From positions 62,001 through 126,000 of the forward strand of contig JAJLTO010000007.1 in the NCBI GenBank assembly GCA_030568195.1: a stretch of DNA of 64,000 nt. The letters are read 5' to 3'. This DNA comes from Dipodascopsis uninucleata var. uninucleata. Lineage: Eukaryota > Ascomycota > Lipomycetes > Lipomycetales > Lipomycetaceae. Every line of letters begins with the position of its first letter. Within the stretch, counting starts at the first letter, position 1. Both the position numbers and the translations under genes were made by a program. This document shows positions 42,804 to 55,553 of the stretch, piece by piece. The notes below the pieces were generated by a model, which worked only from the letters and a program-made list of their open reading frames with translations, ran no database searches and was not told the DNA's origin.

Positions 42804-44891
42804 ATGATAGATCCATTAACGGAAAGAGACAGTAATGTATCGGAAATTAATGATACGGAAATGAACCACCAGGAAGTAGAGGCTAGCGTGAGTTCTGAAT
42901 TCTCAGAAGGACTATCAGAACTCGAGCTTAGGCCCGTCAGAACGTCATATTCCTCGTATTCACAGATGGACAGAAGGCAGACTAGCAAGAAAGAGATAAT
43001 AGGTTGGCTTTCGTTTGCTTTGGCTGCAGAGCCATTTACAGTTGCAGGAATTGGCATTTACATTCCAATTTTATTAGAGCAATATGCCCGGGAGAATGCA
43101 GTATTGTCTTCGGACCATTCGATGCCTTGCACGCATCCAAGAACGGAAGGCTCCTACGATCCTCCACCAAGTATGCTTCCAGGCGAGGATACTAAATGTG
43201 TGGTTTCTGCTCTTGGATTATTTGTTGATCCAGCGAGCTTTGCTTTATATACATTCTCTATCAGCGTGTTTTTGCAAGCTCTGGTAGTGATATGTATGAG
43301 CGGGGCAGCTGATAGAGGTGAGTTATCCAATTCATATTCTCTTAATAGTGTATTTGTGTCCTATTGCGATAAACGCTTCTACGCAATCAGTTATTAGTAT
43401 AAATATAATATACTCATCTAACTTGTCACAGGTAATTTTCGAAAAAGTTTACTATTATTATTCTCCGGTATAGGAGGAATCTCGGCGATACTGTTTGCCA
43501 CGGCAACTTCGTCTGCCTATCATTATACTGCTTTTCTTACGATAGTTGGTAATGTAAGTTGACCTCTTGTAATATATCGTTAGAGGTATTTATCATATCT
43601 AATATTATGACAGATATCTTTCGGAGCTGTGACGGTCTGCGGAAATGCGTTTTTACCGGTGATGGTTCGCAATCATCCTGATGTAGTCAATGCAGCGTAT
43701 AAGAGTATCGACTTGAACCATAGCCAATCAACATTTTCCCAGCCATTCGCATCGATAACCCAACAAGGAACGAGATCAAATGAAGGACAGCACGAAGAAC
43801 CTGTAAGACAAGGTCCACCTCTCAATAGCAAAATCCTAGCTCAAGAAGAGGCTCTACTGTCATTTGAATCATTCCCTCCCGAAACAGTTGATCCAGAAGC
43901 GAGAACATATTTTGACCATGATCAAACAGATGCAGAGGCCGTCATGGCGATCGAAGTTTCTAACAGACTAAGTGGAATGGGAGTAGCATGTGGCTATCTA
44001 TCTGCTTTTGTTGTACAAGCCCTCGGTGTTGGATTTGTTGCCGCCATGGGTTCTACTATGCTCTCTATTAGACTTGTATTAGTCTTCATTGGTATTTGGT
44101 GGATTGGTTTTATGATACCTACAGCACTGTATATGAGACCTAGACCTGGACCTAGACTGATATTCCGAGAAAAGGATAAGGTATTTGTGCAGTATGTGAA
44201 ATATGCATGGGTAACACTATTTCATACCGTGCGAGAGGTTAAGAAACTGAAAGATGTTGTCATATACTTATGTGGTTGGTTTATTTTATCCGACAGTGCA
44301 ACAACTATAAGCACTACTTCTATTTTATTTGCTCGAACTGAATTAAAGATGGAACCTGCCGCTCTTGCTGTTGTTGGAATTATCACTGTGGTGTTTGGAA
44401 TCATAGGCGCGATTCTATTTTCACGTTATGTACAGATATATCTCAAGGTGCCTCCGAATCAGCTTATCGTTCTGATTGTCCTTATTACTGCCTTTATACC
44501 AGCTTATGGACTTTTGGGATTCGTTACCGATTCGATTGGTCTTCATCATGCCTGGGAGATCTACACTATGGCCGCATTATACGGTATATGTCTAGGAGGA
44601 ATGGCGAGTGTTTGTCGGTCAGTGTTTTCAATGCTAATTCCACCAGGTAAAGAAAGTACCTTTTTTTCTTTATACGCCGTAACCGACAAAGGTTCGTCTG
44701 TTTTTGGGCCCGCAGTTACAGCTTTTATTACCGACAAAACACATAACATTCGATACACATTTTACTTCTTGTTCATTTTGCTCTTGATCGCTGTGCCACT
44801 TTTTTACTTTTTAGATGTTGAAAGAGGTAAACTAGAAGCAGAGAGATTTGTTGAGCGTGAGGAAGAGGCAGGTCAGAATCTATTTGAGTAG
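42804..44891 (+). CDS. ATG22: Vacuolar amino acid effluxer Atg22
   Basis: Three exons (42804-43317, 43432-43553, 43614-44891) encode 637 residues. Atg22 is a major-facilitator permease of the vacuole membrane that exports amino acids after autophagic body breakdown. Family marks: EIIGWLSFALAAEPFTVAGIGIYIPILLEQYAREN (in parts) in helix 1, a luminal loop, SGAADRGNFRKSLLLLF across the first junction, and a long central loop (about 240-300) followed by SNRLSGMGVACGYLSAF. The last part has further membrane helices, including ALYGICLGGMASVCRSVFSMLIPPGKES. ATG 42804 is the first in frame. Confidence 0.92.
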
Positions 44892-45511
44892 AGAAATTAA
44901 CCTATAATATGCAACATATACGAGAGCGATCTATAATTTTTTATCTTCAAGCGAATGCATCATTCGATCTGCAGTCGCTACAGATAGTTTGGTAGAACTA
45001 ATCTATATATACCGTCACCGCTGTTATGAAGTATTCTTCTACAATAATCTGGTTTAAGTATTTGGGATAGAGCGAATGATATACACATTAGAACTTGATA
45101 AAGGCAATATAGGCTCCTTCAAACTGTTAACTTTACTTGGATACCATAGGTTCTTCAGATCTCCAAGGAGTCTTCATTTTATCTATTAGCATTATGCTGT
45201 CGTTTCTGAATATAGTGAAAGTGCTTTAGCTGTATTTTTACGGCTTCGTTTTCAAATTTGTTTTGGTTATTTTGTGGGTTAAATTTACCATAACAAATTC
45301 ATCTTTGACCTACAATGCTACTGTTTCGACAGAATGATTGTGTTCGAGAAATTGTTTATATAAAAAAGACAAAATTGATATAGTGAAATATGGTACTAAA
45401 ATTTAAATATTATACATTTATTAACATTGCGAAAAGCTGAATGGCTGCTCTCACTTTCAGGCAAGTATGTTTGAGATTGATCACGTAAATATTAGATCTC
45501 TCGACTTCCAG
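44892..45511. other. Convergent intergenic, ATG22 / arrestin gene
   Basis: 620 bp between convergent stops, AT-rich with no recognised gene or RNA. Presumably two 3' untranslated regions plus spacer. Confidence 0.45.
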
Positions 45512-47194
45512 TTAAGATTCTAACACTATAGTTTCCTCTTCTTCTGGCGTTTGAGTAGGTGATCCACTACCAACATGTTTCGTCGTCGGACCCCATAAAG
45601 ATACTGTCAAGTTCTCGGAGAGAACATCATCGTACGTGGGTAGTCTTTCTGTAGATGTATGTATGTCGGAGTCCAATAAATCATCTGATATCTCAACCTC
45701 AGAGAGAGTAGTAGAATCTTGCTGTACAGAGCCAGAATTACTTACAGTATTCTGCATACCTCTTCCGGCAGTTGATTCCTCGTTTGTGACGACAATAGGA
45801 ACTGAAAGCGTATAAGTCTCACGCTTGTTTGAAGACAAGGAGAGTATTTTAACTGAAATTCGAACACGATGCCTTATTTTGATAAAAGGTGTATAACAAG
45901 ATGGTAAGAGCTTCCGTGCGTCGCGAAGTGCCAGACGAACCTGTAGCCCATAATTGATCTCAACTAATGAATTGGGATTGTATAAATCTGGAGCAGGTGG
46001 TGGTGACGGATCGTACGTCACTACATGTGGTAGTATAGGATACTCTCGCGATTTCTCATTCGGTCTCTTCAAGCCGCAATCTAAAGGGTTAATAGGATAT
46101 AAAGTTCTACCTGGTATAAATGACCAGGCAGAACTGCTATCTATATAAAAATATTTGATGCGCTCCTGCATTAGATCCATGGATATAGATTCTATCGCTA
46201 GATTGCCTGAAACAGGCGGTAATATCTTGAATTTAAGTAGCACAGGAATTTGTGATCCTTTCTTGACAGAATAAGGACATTTGACCTTCCACGTGAAGTC
46301 TTTTTCTGATGCTGCACTTTCGTAAAGTAGTCGAGAGGTTGGATTCAACGACAAAGGAGTAGCTGTTCGAATATTAAACTCTGTATGGGCCGCTAGTATA
46401 TGAGAATGTGATCGGCCAAGAATGAAATGTGAAACTGATTTATGATTTGTTGAATACTTGACACGAGCTTGAATAACATGCATGACTTTGCAATGTGAAG
46501 TGTTTAAACTTGGGGGAACCCATCCCGGAACCTTCAGCTTGAATGATGCAGATATTGATTCAGCGCTACCCGCAGATGATGTGCTACCAGGTGCCGACGT
46601 ACTGTTTTGGCGAGTATAATTGTTACGATCGGGACTCACTGTGCTCGCTCCTTGTGCGCCTACACCAATGTTCTGATTGTCGGTTTCATTAGTTTGTATT
46701 CGTCCTAACCTGTCTACGACGACAAGTGGGCGTGCTATTCTTGATGATAGAGGCTCTCTATTTGGACTTTCCACAGCCGAAACCTGCCCTTTACGACGTA
46801 TATATAGTGGATTTCGAGTAACTCTTCCAGCGACATCTAAATCTTCTGAAGTATATAAAGTTTTCTTCTCCGAATGCACAACCAATGCAGTTCCTTCCTC
46901 TGAGTAATACTTCGGCAGTACTGTCAAGCATGAGTAGCTAACCTCAATTTGCCTAATTTCGAATACTGTATTACTATTCGATGCATTATCTGGTCCGTTA
47001 ATTTCAGATAAAACTGAGGGGAGAATTCGTATTTTTCCAGATATGTTTGTACTATACTGATCATCGCTCTCCAAAAGGAAGTCGTTACCTCTGTCGTCGT
47101 CTTGCTGTGACCCAGGTGTCTTTGTTCCGTAGGGAATGCATATACACGGCGAGTTCAACGAAATTGCAACTGTTAAATCTTCTTTCTGCATCAT
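45512..47194 (-). CDS. Alpha-arrestin-like trafficking adaptor
   Basis: Intronless 560-residue protein with an arrestin fold. The N-terminal beta-sandwich starts LTVAISLNSPCICIPYG; a Ser/Thr/Asn-rich insert (about 130-215) precedes PGWVPPSLNTSHCKVMHVIQARVKY; the arrestin-C part covers CPYSVKKGSQIPVLLKFKILPPVSGNLAIESISMDL, in segments, and the region to LSVPIVVTN. The tail has LPTYDDVL at about 522-529, an LPxY motif that can bind WW domains of Rsp5-type ubiquitin ligases. Such proteins direct plasma-membrane transporters to endocytosis. I cannot assign it to a named ART protein. Two adjacent ATGs (47194, 47191) begin the frame. Confidence 0.78.
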   Translation of the reverse strand: MMQKEDLTVAISLNSPCICIPYGTKTPGSQQDDDRGNDFLLESDDQYSTNISGKIRILPSVLSEINGPDNASNSNTVFEIRQIEVSYSCLTVLPKYYSEEGTALVVHSEKKTLYTSEDLDVAGRVTRNPLYIRRKGQVSAVESPNREPLSSRIARPLVVVDRLGRIQTNETDNQNIGVGAQGASTVSPDRNNYTRQNSTSAPGSTSSAGSAESISASFKLKVPGWVPPSLNTSHCKVMHVIQARVKYSTNHKSVSHFILGRSHSHILAAHTEFNIRTATPLSLNPTSRLLYESAASEKDFTWKVKCPYSVKKGSQIPVLLKFKILPPVSGNLAIESISMDLMQERIKYFYIDSSSAWSFIPGRTLYPINPLDCGLKRPNEKSREYPILPHVVTYDPSPPPAPDLYNPNSLVEINYGLQVRLALRDARKLLPSCYTPFIKIRHRVRISVKILSLSSNKRETYTLSVPIVVTNEESTAGRGMQNTVSNSGSVQQDSTTLSEVEISDDLLDSDIHTSTERLPTYDDVLSENLTVSLWGPTTKHVGSGSPTQTPEEEETIVLES

Positions 47195-49922
47195 GACTAG
47201 GACTCTTAATTTAACAGAGGAAAATGAATAGATAACGATGTAAAATACAAAAAAATTATGTTCTAGTAATTGCCAGTTTTCTCGCTTCTACACACAGGAT
47301 CATGAAGACAAGCAGTTGCGTTATATGAACTACCAAATTTAAAGATTGCTCGCGAAAGAAATAGAATTCAGTTAACAAAGTGTTGCTTTATATGTAGGCC
47401 TCGTCCTATGCTATTATAGAAAAACCGCGATGCCAATTGATTTGTTTTGCTGTTCTCAGACAATTGAGTGATTATGTTCTTTGCAAGCCTATATCCAGGA
47501 AACGCGACAACTGGAACTTCGAAAGAGTCACCAACACTCATGGAAAATGAGTAAACTGTTTAGCCAATATTATTCGTTTTATGGTCAGAGCTCTACTTCA
47601 GAATATCTTGTAAAAATAAAATATAAAACTGTCAGAACCACAAATATATAAGAGGAAGTTGACGGAACTCTAGTTGTCTAGTGAGATGTCTTTGCCATGA
47701 GAATAATTTGCTCCGCAGAATTTCATGATCCTTAAACAGGCTAATCAGTGCTCTCGATACTAAACTGTCAACCTCTCTTGGACAGCTCACATGCCGAGCC
47801 TATAGCGATGGTCCTTATGAGATGAAGTGCCCAGCTAAGGTGTGAACTAATTAGCCACTGCCTCACACGGGCAAGTTCTAGAGCTTAGTTAGCAGTGTGG
47901 CATGGTCAAATACAAACAAGGCCAAGGACCGGATATGCGCCGCTGCATCGAGCTCCTGACAAAGGCGATTCAGCCGTTGCTATTTCTTAATACTTCAACG
48001 TTTGTATTTCGTTTGTATTGAAAGATCTTACGTATCGTAGATCTCTTCATGAACTATATGAGGCAACATAACAACTGCGGAGATTTTATGTGCGATCACT
48101 ATGAAACGGCGCCAGCCATCCCAGAATGAAACAGTTACATCTATCTACAGGTGAATAGCGGTTTTTCATGCACGTTCACTATTGTGCGATTATGAGTTCG
48201 AACTCGTTAGGATCTTCACACTATTGACGAATGCCAACATCATAATATTTGTCTGACTGGACATCTGCAAGCAATCTGGTACGTAATGGAGCAAGGACAG
48301 GAGCAAATTCTACTGGCTCTATCTTCCCATTAAGCGCTTCCTGAAACTGCGGACCTGCAGACACGCAGTTCGCGAAAGGTCCCTCGTTTTATCTTGTCTT
48401 GCACACATATCACTTTTGCTCAGTAATCGCGATCGACAGATATTCGCAAAGGACTGCTCATAGCCTCCTGAAGTGGCCTTGTCCCTTAAAGATATTCAAA
48501 TACAGGATGGCCGGGCATCTTGTGTAACCCAACTCTCCTTGCAACTGAGTTTCGTATTAAAGCATATTCGCTATAGACTCGAGCTGCGCTATGCGCAGAA
48601 TCCGACCCGGCGCCAGGTCTCTAATATTAGTTATTTTCGAATTCATGTATATTAGGCCGTAAATAGAATAGCGCTGTATGGTATAGATTGTACCTTAAAG
48701 TATATTGGACGAGATAGAGTCTCTGCATTCTATTACAATTAAGTGTAAAGCTTATTGCATAGAGAGACAAGGTAAAAGTACGGTAGAACAGGTGACGATA
48801 TAACCTGCTCTTAGAGGTCTTTTGAATGCTAGCTAAATAGGCAATAGTAGATGCGCAGCCAACGAAGACCAACAGGTAACGTAGATCAAAGCCCTAATAC
48901 GTGATATCTCGTGTACGACACAGTGCGACACAACTAGCCCACAATATATATCAAGTAACGACGCAGTCATTTTTTGTAGCATATCTTTATCTGCATTGTA
49001 CTTTGGTACGATAGAGAGAGATTTGATAAATGTAACACAGACCATTCTCCAAGTATACTTCCTGTATCTGCTACAATATCTTGTCGACATCGGTACAGCA
49101 TTCGCTATCGTATGAGTTATAATTAAGCATCGGATAGATCCCGAGAATAGATTCCTTAAAAGCACAATTAACTATGACTACAAATATAATATATATTTTC
49201 AACCATATAAATCAATGTCTATATCGCTCACTAACAAATCTCCTGTTTCTCTTTCCGTATTGGTATGAACATATCAAACATGCCATATTTTATCTGTGCC
49301 GGCAAAACGGATACATCTATTACACCAACCAGTGCTATGAATTTGAGAGTGAATGCAAAGGTACGGTCACTTCATGGTAAGGACAGCGTACGAAAAAAGC
49401 CGCAAAAAAACAAACCAGAAAAAAAAATATAAAATCGAAGAACCCCAGAACAGAACTAACCGCATATTCCCTCTATCGCAGACATTGTCATCGGTCAATC
49501 ATGTGTGTGCATGAGCAGTCACACAAACCAGGTAATAGCGTATACGTGTACAATAGAATCGATAATTCCCGAACCGTGATTATCACCAGCACGACAATCC
49601 AGCGCCGTAAAGATTTAGGCTCTAACAGTAAATATATACAAATTCATCTTCATGATATATGACATGACATTAAACACTGTATATGCGTACCTTAAGCATG
49701 CAAATAACTTTTCCATAACTATTTCGTCCATATATGGCATTATCAAACATTCGTATTAGAATAAATACTTTTGAGCCAACAAGAGACCTAGTAAATCACC
49801 GTAAGTGCCATTTATCTGAAAATAACTCCACAAGACAAAATCCTTCTTCACATTGGAGCCGCAGCAGTAGTGGGCGGTCATTCAGCGCTATCATGTGGAA
49901 GTAAATTTTCACTTATACAGCA
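47195..49922. other. 2.7 kb gene-poor region with coding-like tracts
   Basis: No intact gene. On the minus strand several short open stretches of protein-like composition occur in a patch that looks richer in G+C than its flanks, notably 48486-48620 and 48221-48355, plus open frames at 48627-48872 and 48833-49165. I recognise no family, they are separated by stops, and each alone is within chance. They could be remains of a decayed gene. A perfect palindrome GAGTTCGAACTC lies at 48194-48205. Confidence 0.4.
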
Positions 49923-50493
49923 CTAGTCCTCTCGTCTTTCGCGGTCATCGTTCTGGACCACAGCCAAAAGTTTATCTAAAAGCAAGACACCAAATGACTT
50001 CTTATCACATTTTTCCTTAGCACCGCAACTGCTGGAATATCCAAGAGGAGAAAAGGTGCTAGAGCTAGATATCATAGGTGAAGTAGTTGTGCTACTAGGA
50101 TACGATGCTGAGACTGGTAGTAACGGAGTTTCTTGCTGCTGCGTCTTCCGCTTCACAAGCATAAGTGCTGAAATATTAAAAAAGTCAAATCAGCATAAAT
50201 ACATTTCCAGCAGTACATCATCTGAATAAATATTTACACCTAGATATTAAGAATATATTGAACTCACCTCTTATTATAACGTATACAAAGCCACCAAGGA
50301 CCAAAAGTACAATGACGGAGAGCACGAGATCATAGGCATAGCCAAGATTTGGGTGAATCGGATGCAGCGACGACGCACCAGATCTTGCAGCCGAGACAAC
50401 CGACGTCGACAATGAAGTGTAGTCGAAATTATAAAACGTATCCCTCAGAAGATGTTCTTCAAGGACACGCTCGTCTACTGAGTCCGGAACCAT
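49923..50493 (-). CDS. Small single-pass membrane protein, unknown function
   Basis: Two exons (50493-50268, 50167-49923; 100-nt intron, GTGAGT...TTTCAG) encode 156 residues. The N-terminal 50 residues are acidic then Ser/Ala-rich; one membrane helix spans about 53-75 (LVLSVIVLLVLGGFVYVII) and is followed by basic residues LVKRK, favouring an N-out, C-in orientation. The C-terminal part is Ser/Thr/Pro-rich and ends DKLLAVVQNDDRERRED. The helix-basic join is produced by the splice, and the frame holds across it. No family is recognised; a lineage-specific gene is likely. It stands alone between two gene-poor stretches. Confidence 0.6.
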
Positions 50494-52007
50494 TACTGTA
50501 TAAAAGTTTTATGTACTGAATATTCATACACCGGACCAACTAAGAAGACGCACTCTGACTAGCTACCTAAGCACTCCAACTCCTATTTTATGAATTGATG
50601 CCGCCGTTGCATCAATTGCAGCACTCAATTGCACGCAGTTTACTACCGTTTGATCGTGTCTGGAATACTAAGAGAATGCCAGAAAAAACAGAAGTGAAAG
50701 AAAAACGAAAGAGATATATAATCGACAGTCCAACAAGAGTTCTATAGGTCCAAAGGAAGCATCATGGTGGTAACAGAAAAAAGAAATTCTGTGTGCCTAT
50801 GCAAAACACGCATATAAGGCTTCTAGCTACGGAGACGACATAAGTGTGGCTAAGTATATCACTAACCTTAATTGCTTAGCTTGTAGTTGTACCTGAAACT
50901 AGCTAAACTTATTTCTAATACTAGTACACGTTATTTTCAATTTACGTGATCTTCCACGCAATTAGATCTCAACCACCGCAAGTCTAGTTTCGGTTTTAAA
51001 CTATAATTGGATTTTGTGTTTATGTTATTTTCATGTATCAACTCTTACTCAATCATATCTTTCTATACTCTTAGCACACCGATTGTATAGCGCATGTACC
51101 AAGTGATCTCGCAGACTATTGCCACATCTTGAAGATCAAAATCCATTTTGCATAAAACTCTTAGTTCCGCGATTGACAGATTATATTCTTATCTCTGTCT
51201 GCGCACTAATGAGCCCGTCATCTTCGACTATACATACGGTGTTATCCTATAAATCTAAACTAGCTGTTATCAACTATGCCTTAATAGAGGGAAGAGTGAG
51301 AGTGACAGTTCCTCAAATGCTTACATGCTACTAGCTTTCAGGAATTTTTTTGTGCGCTAGAAGAATACAAAAGCTTTACTATCAAAGAGTGTAACAGATG
51401 TTAGTAAACCATTCACATTATGGGACTGATTCATGATAACTAAACATTATAGTCAATCGCGTCTAAGGTTCATGACGTCACAAGGAGAAATGCTACCTTT
51501 ATAAAAAGATAACTTAGCATAATTATGCATCAGGCTAGTATATTTATGGATAATGTTACAACTCAAACCTACATACATCTAGTGATATGTAATAAATTTA
51601 TAATATTCGTCTCTAATTTATAATGCTCATCCAGCTCAAAAATAGTCAGATCGAAAAACGAGTACCATATCACAAAATAATCGATCAGGGCTCATGCGTG
51701 ATCTTGGTATGTATTGATTCACTTGAGTGAAATCTTTAATTTTTACTCGATTCCATTAAAGGCGAGCACTGCTATCCCTTTTAGTCGCATATCACGTTCA
51801 TCTGATAGTTACAGTCACTGGATGCAAGCCGCCATAAATGAAGATGTCGGTTTCAGCTGAATTTATTTCGTAGTCGAGGCTCTGCCCTCTCCTGACAGTC
51901 TTTAACACTGATTTGCAATCCAGGAGTCATCCTACTGCGAATACCTCCAGCTCGTTTCTCCTAGTTAAATTAACCCCATAGGAGAAGTCTATAAAAGAAT
52001 TTGCGTT
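50494..52007. other. 1.5 kb intergenic, small membrane gene to TGS1
   Basis: No gene was recognised on either strand. The left part is the promoter of the small membrane-protein gene and carries two CAATTGCA copies near 50612 and 50627. The right part is the TGS1 3' region. An open frame at 51119-51334 has no family features. Confidence 0.45.
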
Positions 52008-53307
<1,300 letters not shown>

Positions 53308-53533
53308 CGGACTAATATTCAGATGTAAGGGACATGGATATCTCGAAATTAAATAGCTGTTATGTATTGTGGACACAATAAAATTTTTGAACTTTCAAAA
53401 GGTTTTAAGCCGCATAAATAAGCTCATTCTTGATTATGTACAATAATGGAAAAATTACATACTAGCAATCATTAGACAGCGAAATTGCAAACAACATTAA
53501 TGATAGTTAAGCTACCATAAAATCCAATTACAT
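53308..53533. other. Spacer TGS1 / GRASP gene
   Basis: 226 bp holding the TGS1 promoter and the 3' end of the GRASP gene. AT-rich; no motif recognised. Confidence 0.4.
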
Positions 53534-54788
53534 TTAGTCTACATCATCTTCTTTACTATCTGTCGGTACTGTATCTACAGGCTCTTGCGTTGACTCAGAG
53601 TTCACGCTTGCCTTGTGAATTTCAGAGTCCTTAGGAGGAGGTGGGAGGACACTAGGAGTACCGTTATTAGAAATTCGAGTTTCGCTGTCCTTGTTTATAC
53701 GTTCCTGTTCATCGAAATATTCATGCAGATTAGACTGTGCTGCCAGAGAAGTAGGAGAGGTGACATGGGAATGATGATAATGCTTTCTTCTCATGTAAGA
53801 CGGCAGAAGTCCAGTAGCTGTTGATGGGGTAGATTCAGATTGAGCTGTCATTGGCGGTTCAGTAGGAGAATCAATAGTTGTTGACTCACTGACAATATTA
53901 GGTAGTTCACCAGGATCAGATACACTCATTTGCCTTAAAAGCATTTCAGTCTGTGTGACAGGAACGGATCCATTATTGCCTTCAGCAAACAAAGGTGACA
54001 GTCTAGACTCTGGTGTTGGCTCTTCAGCTTCATCTGCAGAAAATATCGTATCTCCTGGTAGAGGAACACCAGTTTGAAACTCAGGTATCCTATGCAAATA
54101 TCCAAATCCAATGCCACAGCCAAGTACACCATCTCCACCCCAGTTCTTGGTGGGCATGATCGTAGTCAGTCGTACCGTATTATAGTCGTGGTTATAGACC
54201 TGTAACATGAGTTCTTGATCAAGATTGGCCTCCAGAATCTCTCCCAACGCATATTCAGATATAAGCTGGTATCCATCAATACCAATAACGAAGTCTGAGT
54301 CTGCCTGCAGACCAGCTTTATCAGCAGGCGATCCAGACTGTACATTTAGTACATGGAAGACGACATCTGATAGAGCAAGAGGAGCCCATTGCAGTGCCAT
54401 ACCCAGCTCGACCTTTTGTTCTTCGCTCTCTCCTTTTTCTGGCAGGGCCACCATGACCTCCCGGAGTTGTTGGCCCTTGGAAGTAAATACCGTAAACTTT
54501 ACCGATTTGCCTGCACAATTTTGTATTTCCTGAACAAATAGCTCCGCATTTCCATCTTCCTGTATAGTATTCATGATATCATTGTTAGCATCTTCATTCT
54601 ACTTTTCAGCAGTCTCGACCACTTACGATCTGATGACCATTAATTCCACAAATAAAGTCGAAGAATGATTCTAATCCATTCTCTTCTGCTAGTGACCCTT
54701 TCTTAACTTTAAGAATTCTGAAACCATAGGATTCTAGTAAGTCAGATTCCCGGTTCCAGCCCTGTTGCATAGACTGTTCATTACCCAT
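53534..54788 (-). CDS. GRH1: Golgi reassembly stacking protein (GRASP)
   Basis: Two exons (54788-54627, 54559-53534; 67-nt intron) encode 395 residues. GRASPs tether early Golgi or ER exit-site membranes and take part in COPII traffic and unconventional secretion. Two tandem GRASP-type PDZ domains fill about residues 14-200: SYGFRILKVKKGSLAEENGLE, then FHVLNVQSGSPADKAGLQ, with the highly conserved GVLGCGIGFGYLHRIP at about 160-176. The C-terminal half is Ser/Thr/Pro-rich and presumably phosphoregulated. The start MGNEQS has Gly2 and Ser6, a fit to the N-myristoylation consensus. It is divergent from the DHA2 transporter. Confidence 0.93.
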
Positions 54789-55553
54789 GATTAGCTGGCT
54801 AATCTATCGCACTCTCTTCCCTTACTGTTGACTTTATTTGTAATCGTCTTTTTTTCACGCGTATTATTATTGTATTAGCGCTGCTGATTTCAGATTCGAT
54901 ACTTCCAGATCTATGATTTGTGAGCTCTGCGATGTCAAATTCACATCGGCACCAAAGCACCCATTGCAGAAAGTGAATCTGGTCAATTGCGTATTACATT
55001 ATCATTTTCATTATCTTATATAATGTATTAGTAATACAGAATTTTGAGATTTATGCATGAGATACTAGGGTTATTGGACGTCGGAACATCCGAAAAATTG
55101 CTGAAGGCTTATAGTAATTCCGAGAACCTAAATCACTAACTTTCCGCCCTGACAGACGAATAATGCCTATGTCAACTAGCTCATCGATAGATAGGTGCGC
55201 GAATATATGCGACGGCAAAACGAGATATAAAGCATGCCATGGGACCGTATAAGAAATTTTTTAATCTGATAACTGGTACCAAGTAATCAATTTGACTAGA
55301 GGTTCATTTGCATTTTCAAATTATACGAAAGCTGTGGTACAAGGTTCGGACTCGACGAGGTGCGAAACTCGAGAAGAATTCTTTGACATCCATATGCTTA
55401 GGTGGTCAGACGACACTGTCTAAGAAGTGAAATACAATTATATATATACTCTGGGAACTACAGAATTCCTTTATCTATACAATCTGATATGCCCGGTACA
55501 CTATTGCTACTACATTTGCTGGCTACTGCTTACTAAGTGAGAAATATAGTAAT
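54789..55553. promoter_or_regulatory. Divergent promoter GRASP gene / DHA2 transporter
   Basis: 765 bp between head-to-head starts. A TATA tract (ATTATATATATACT) at about 55437-55450 lies 105-115 bp upstream of the transporter ATG. A single TATACGA at 55322-55328 is a reverse TCGTATA core. No gene was recognised inside. Confidence 0.45.

Noticed and set aside
48194-48205. GAGTTCGAACTC as a tRNA B-box
   Set aside because: It is a perfect palindrome; no A-box, acceptor stem or D-arm can be placed at tRNA distances.
48833-49165. 110-codon minus-strand open frame
   Set aside because: No recognisable family, overlaps another frame, no splice-linked partner; kept only as part of the possible decayed gene.
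49174-49380. 68-codon open frame rich in Tyr, Ile and Asn
   Set aside because: Composition matches AT-rich noncoding DNA and nothing around it supports a gene.
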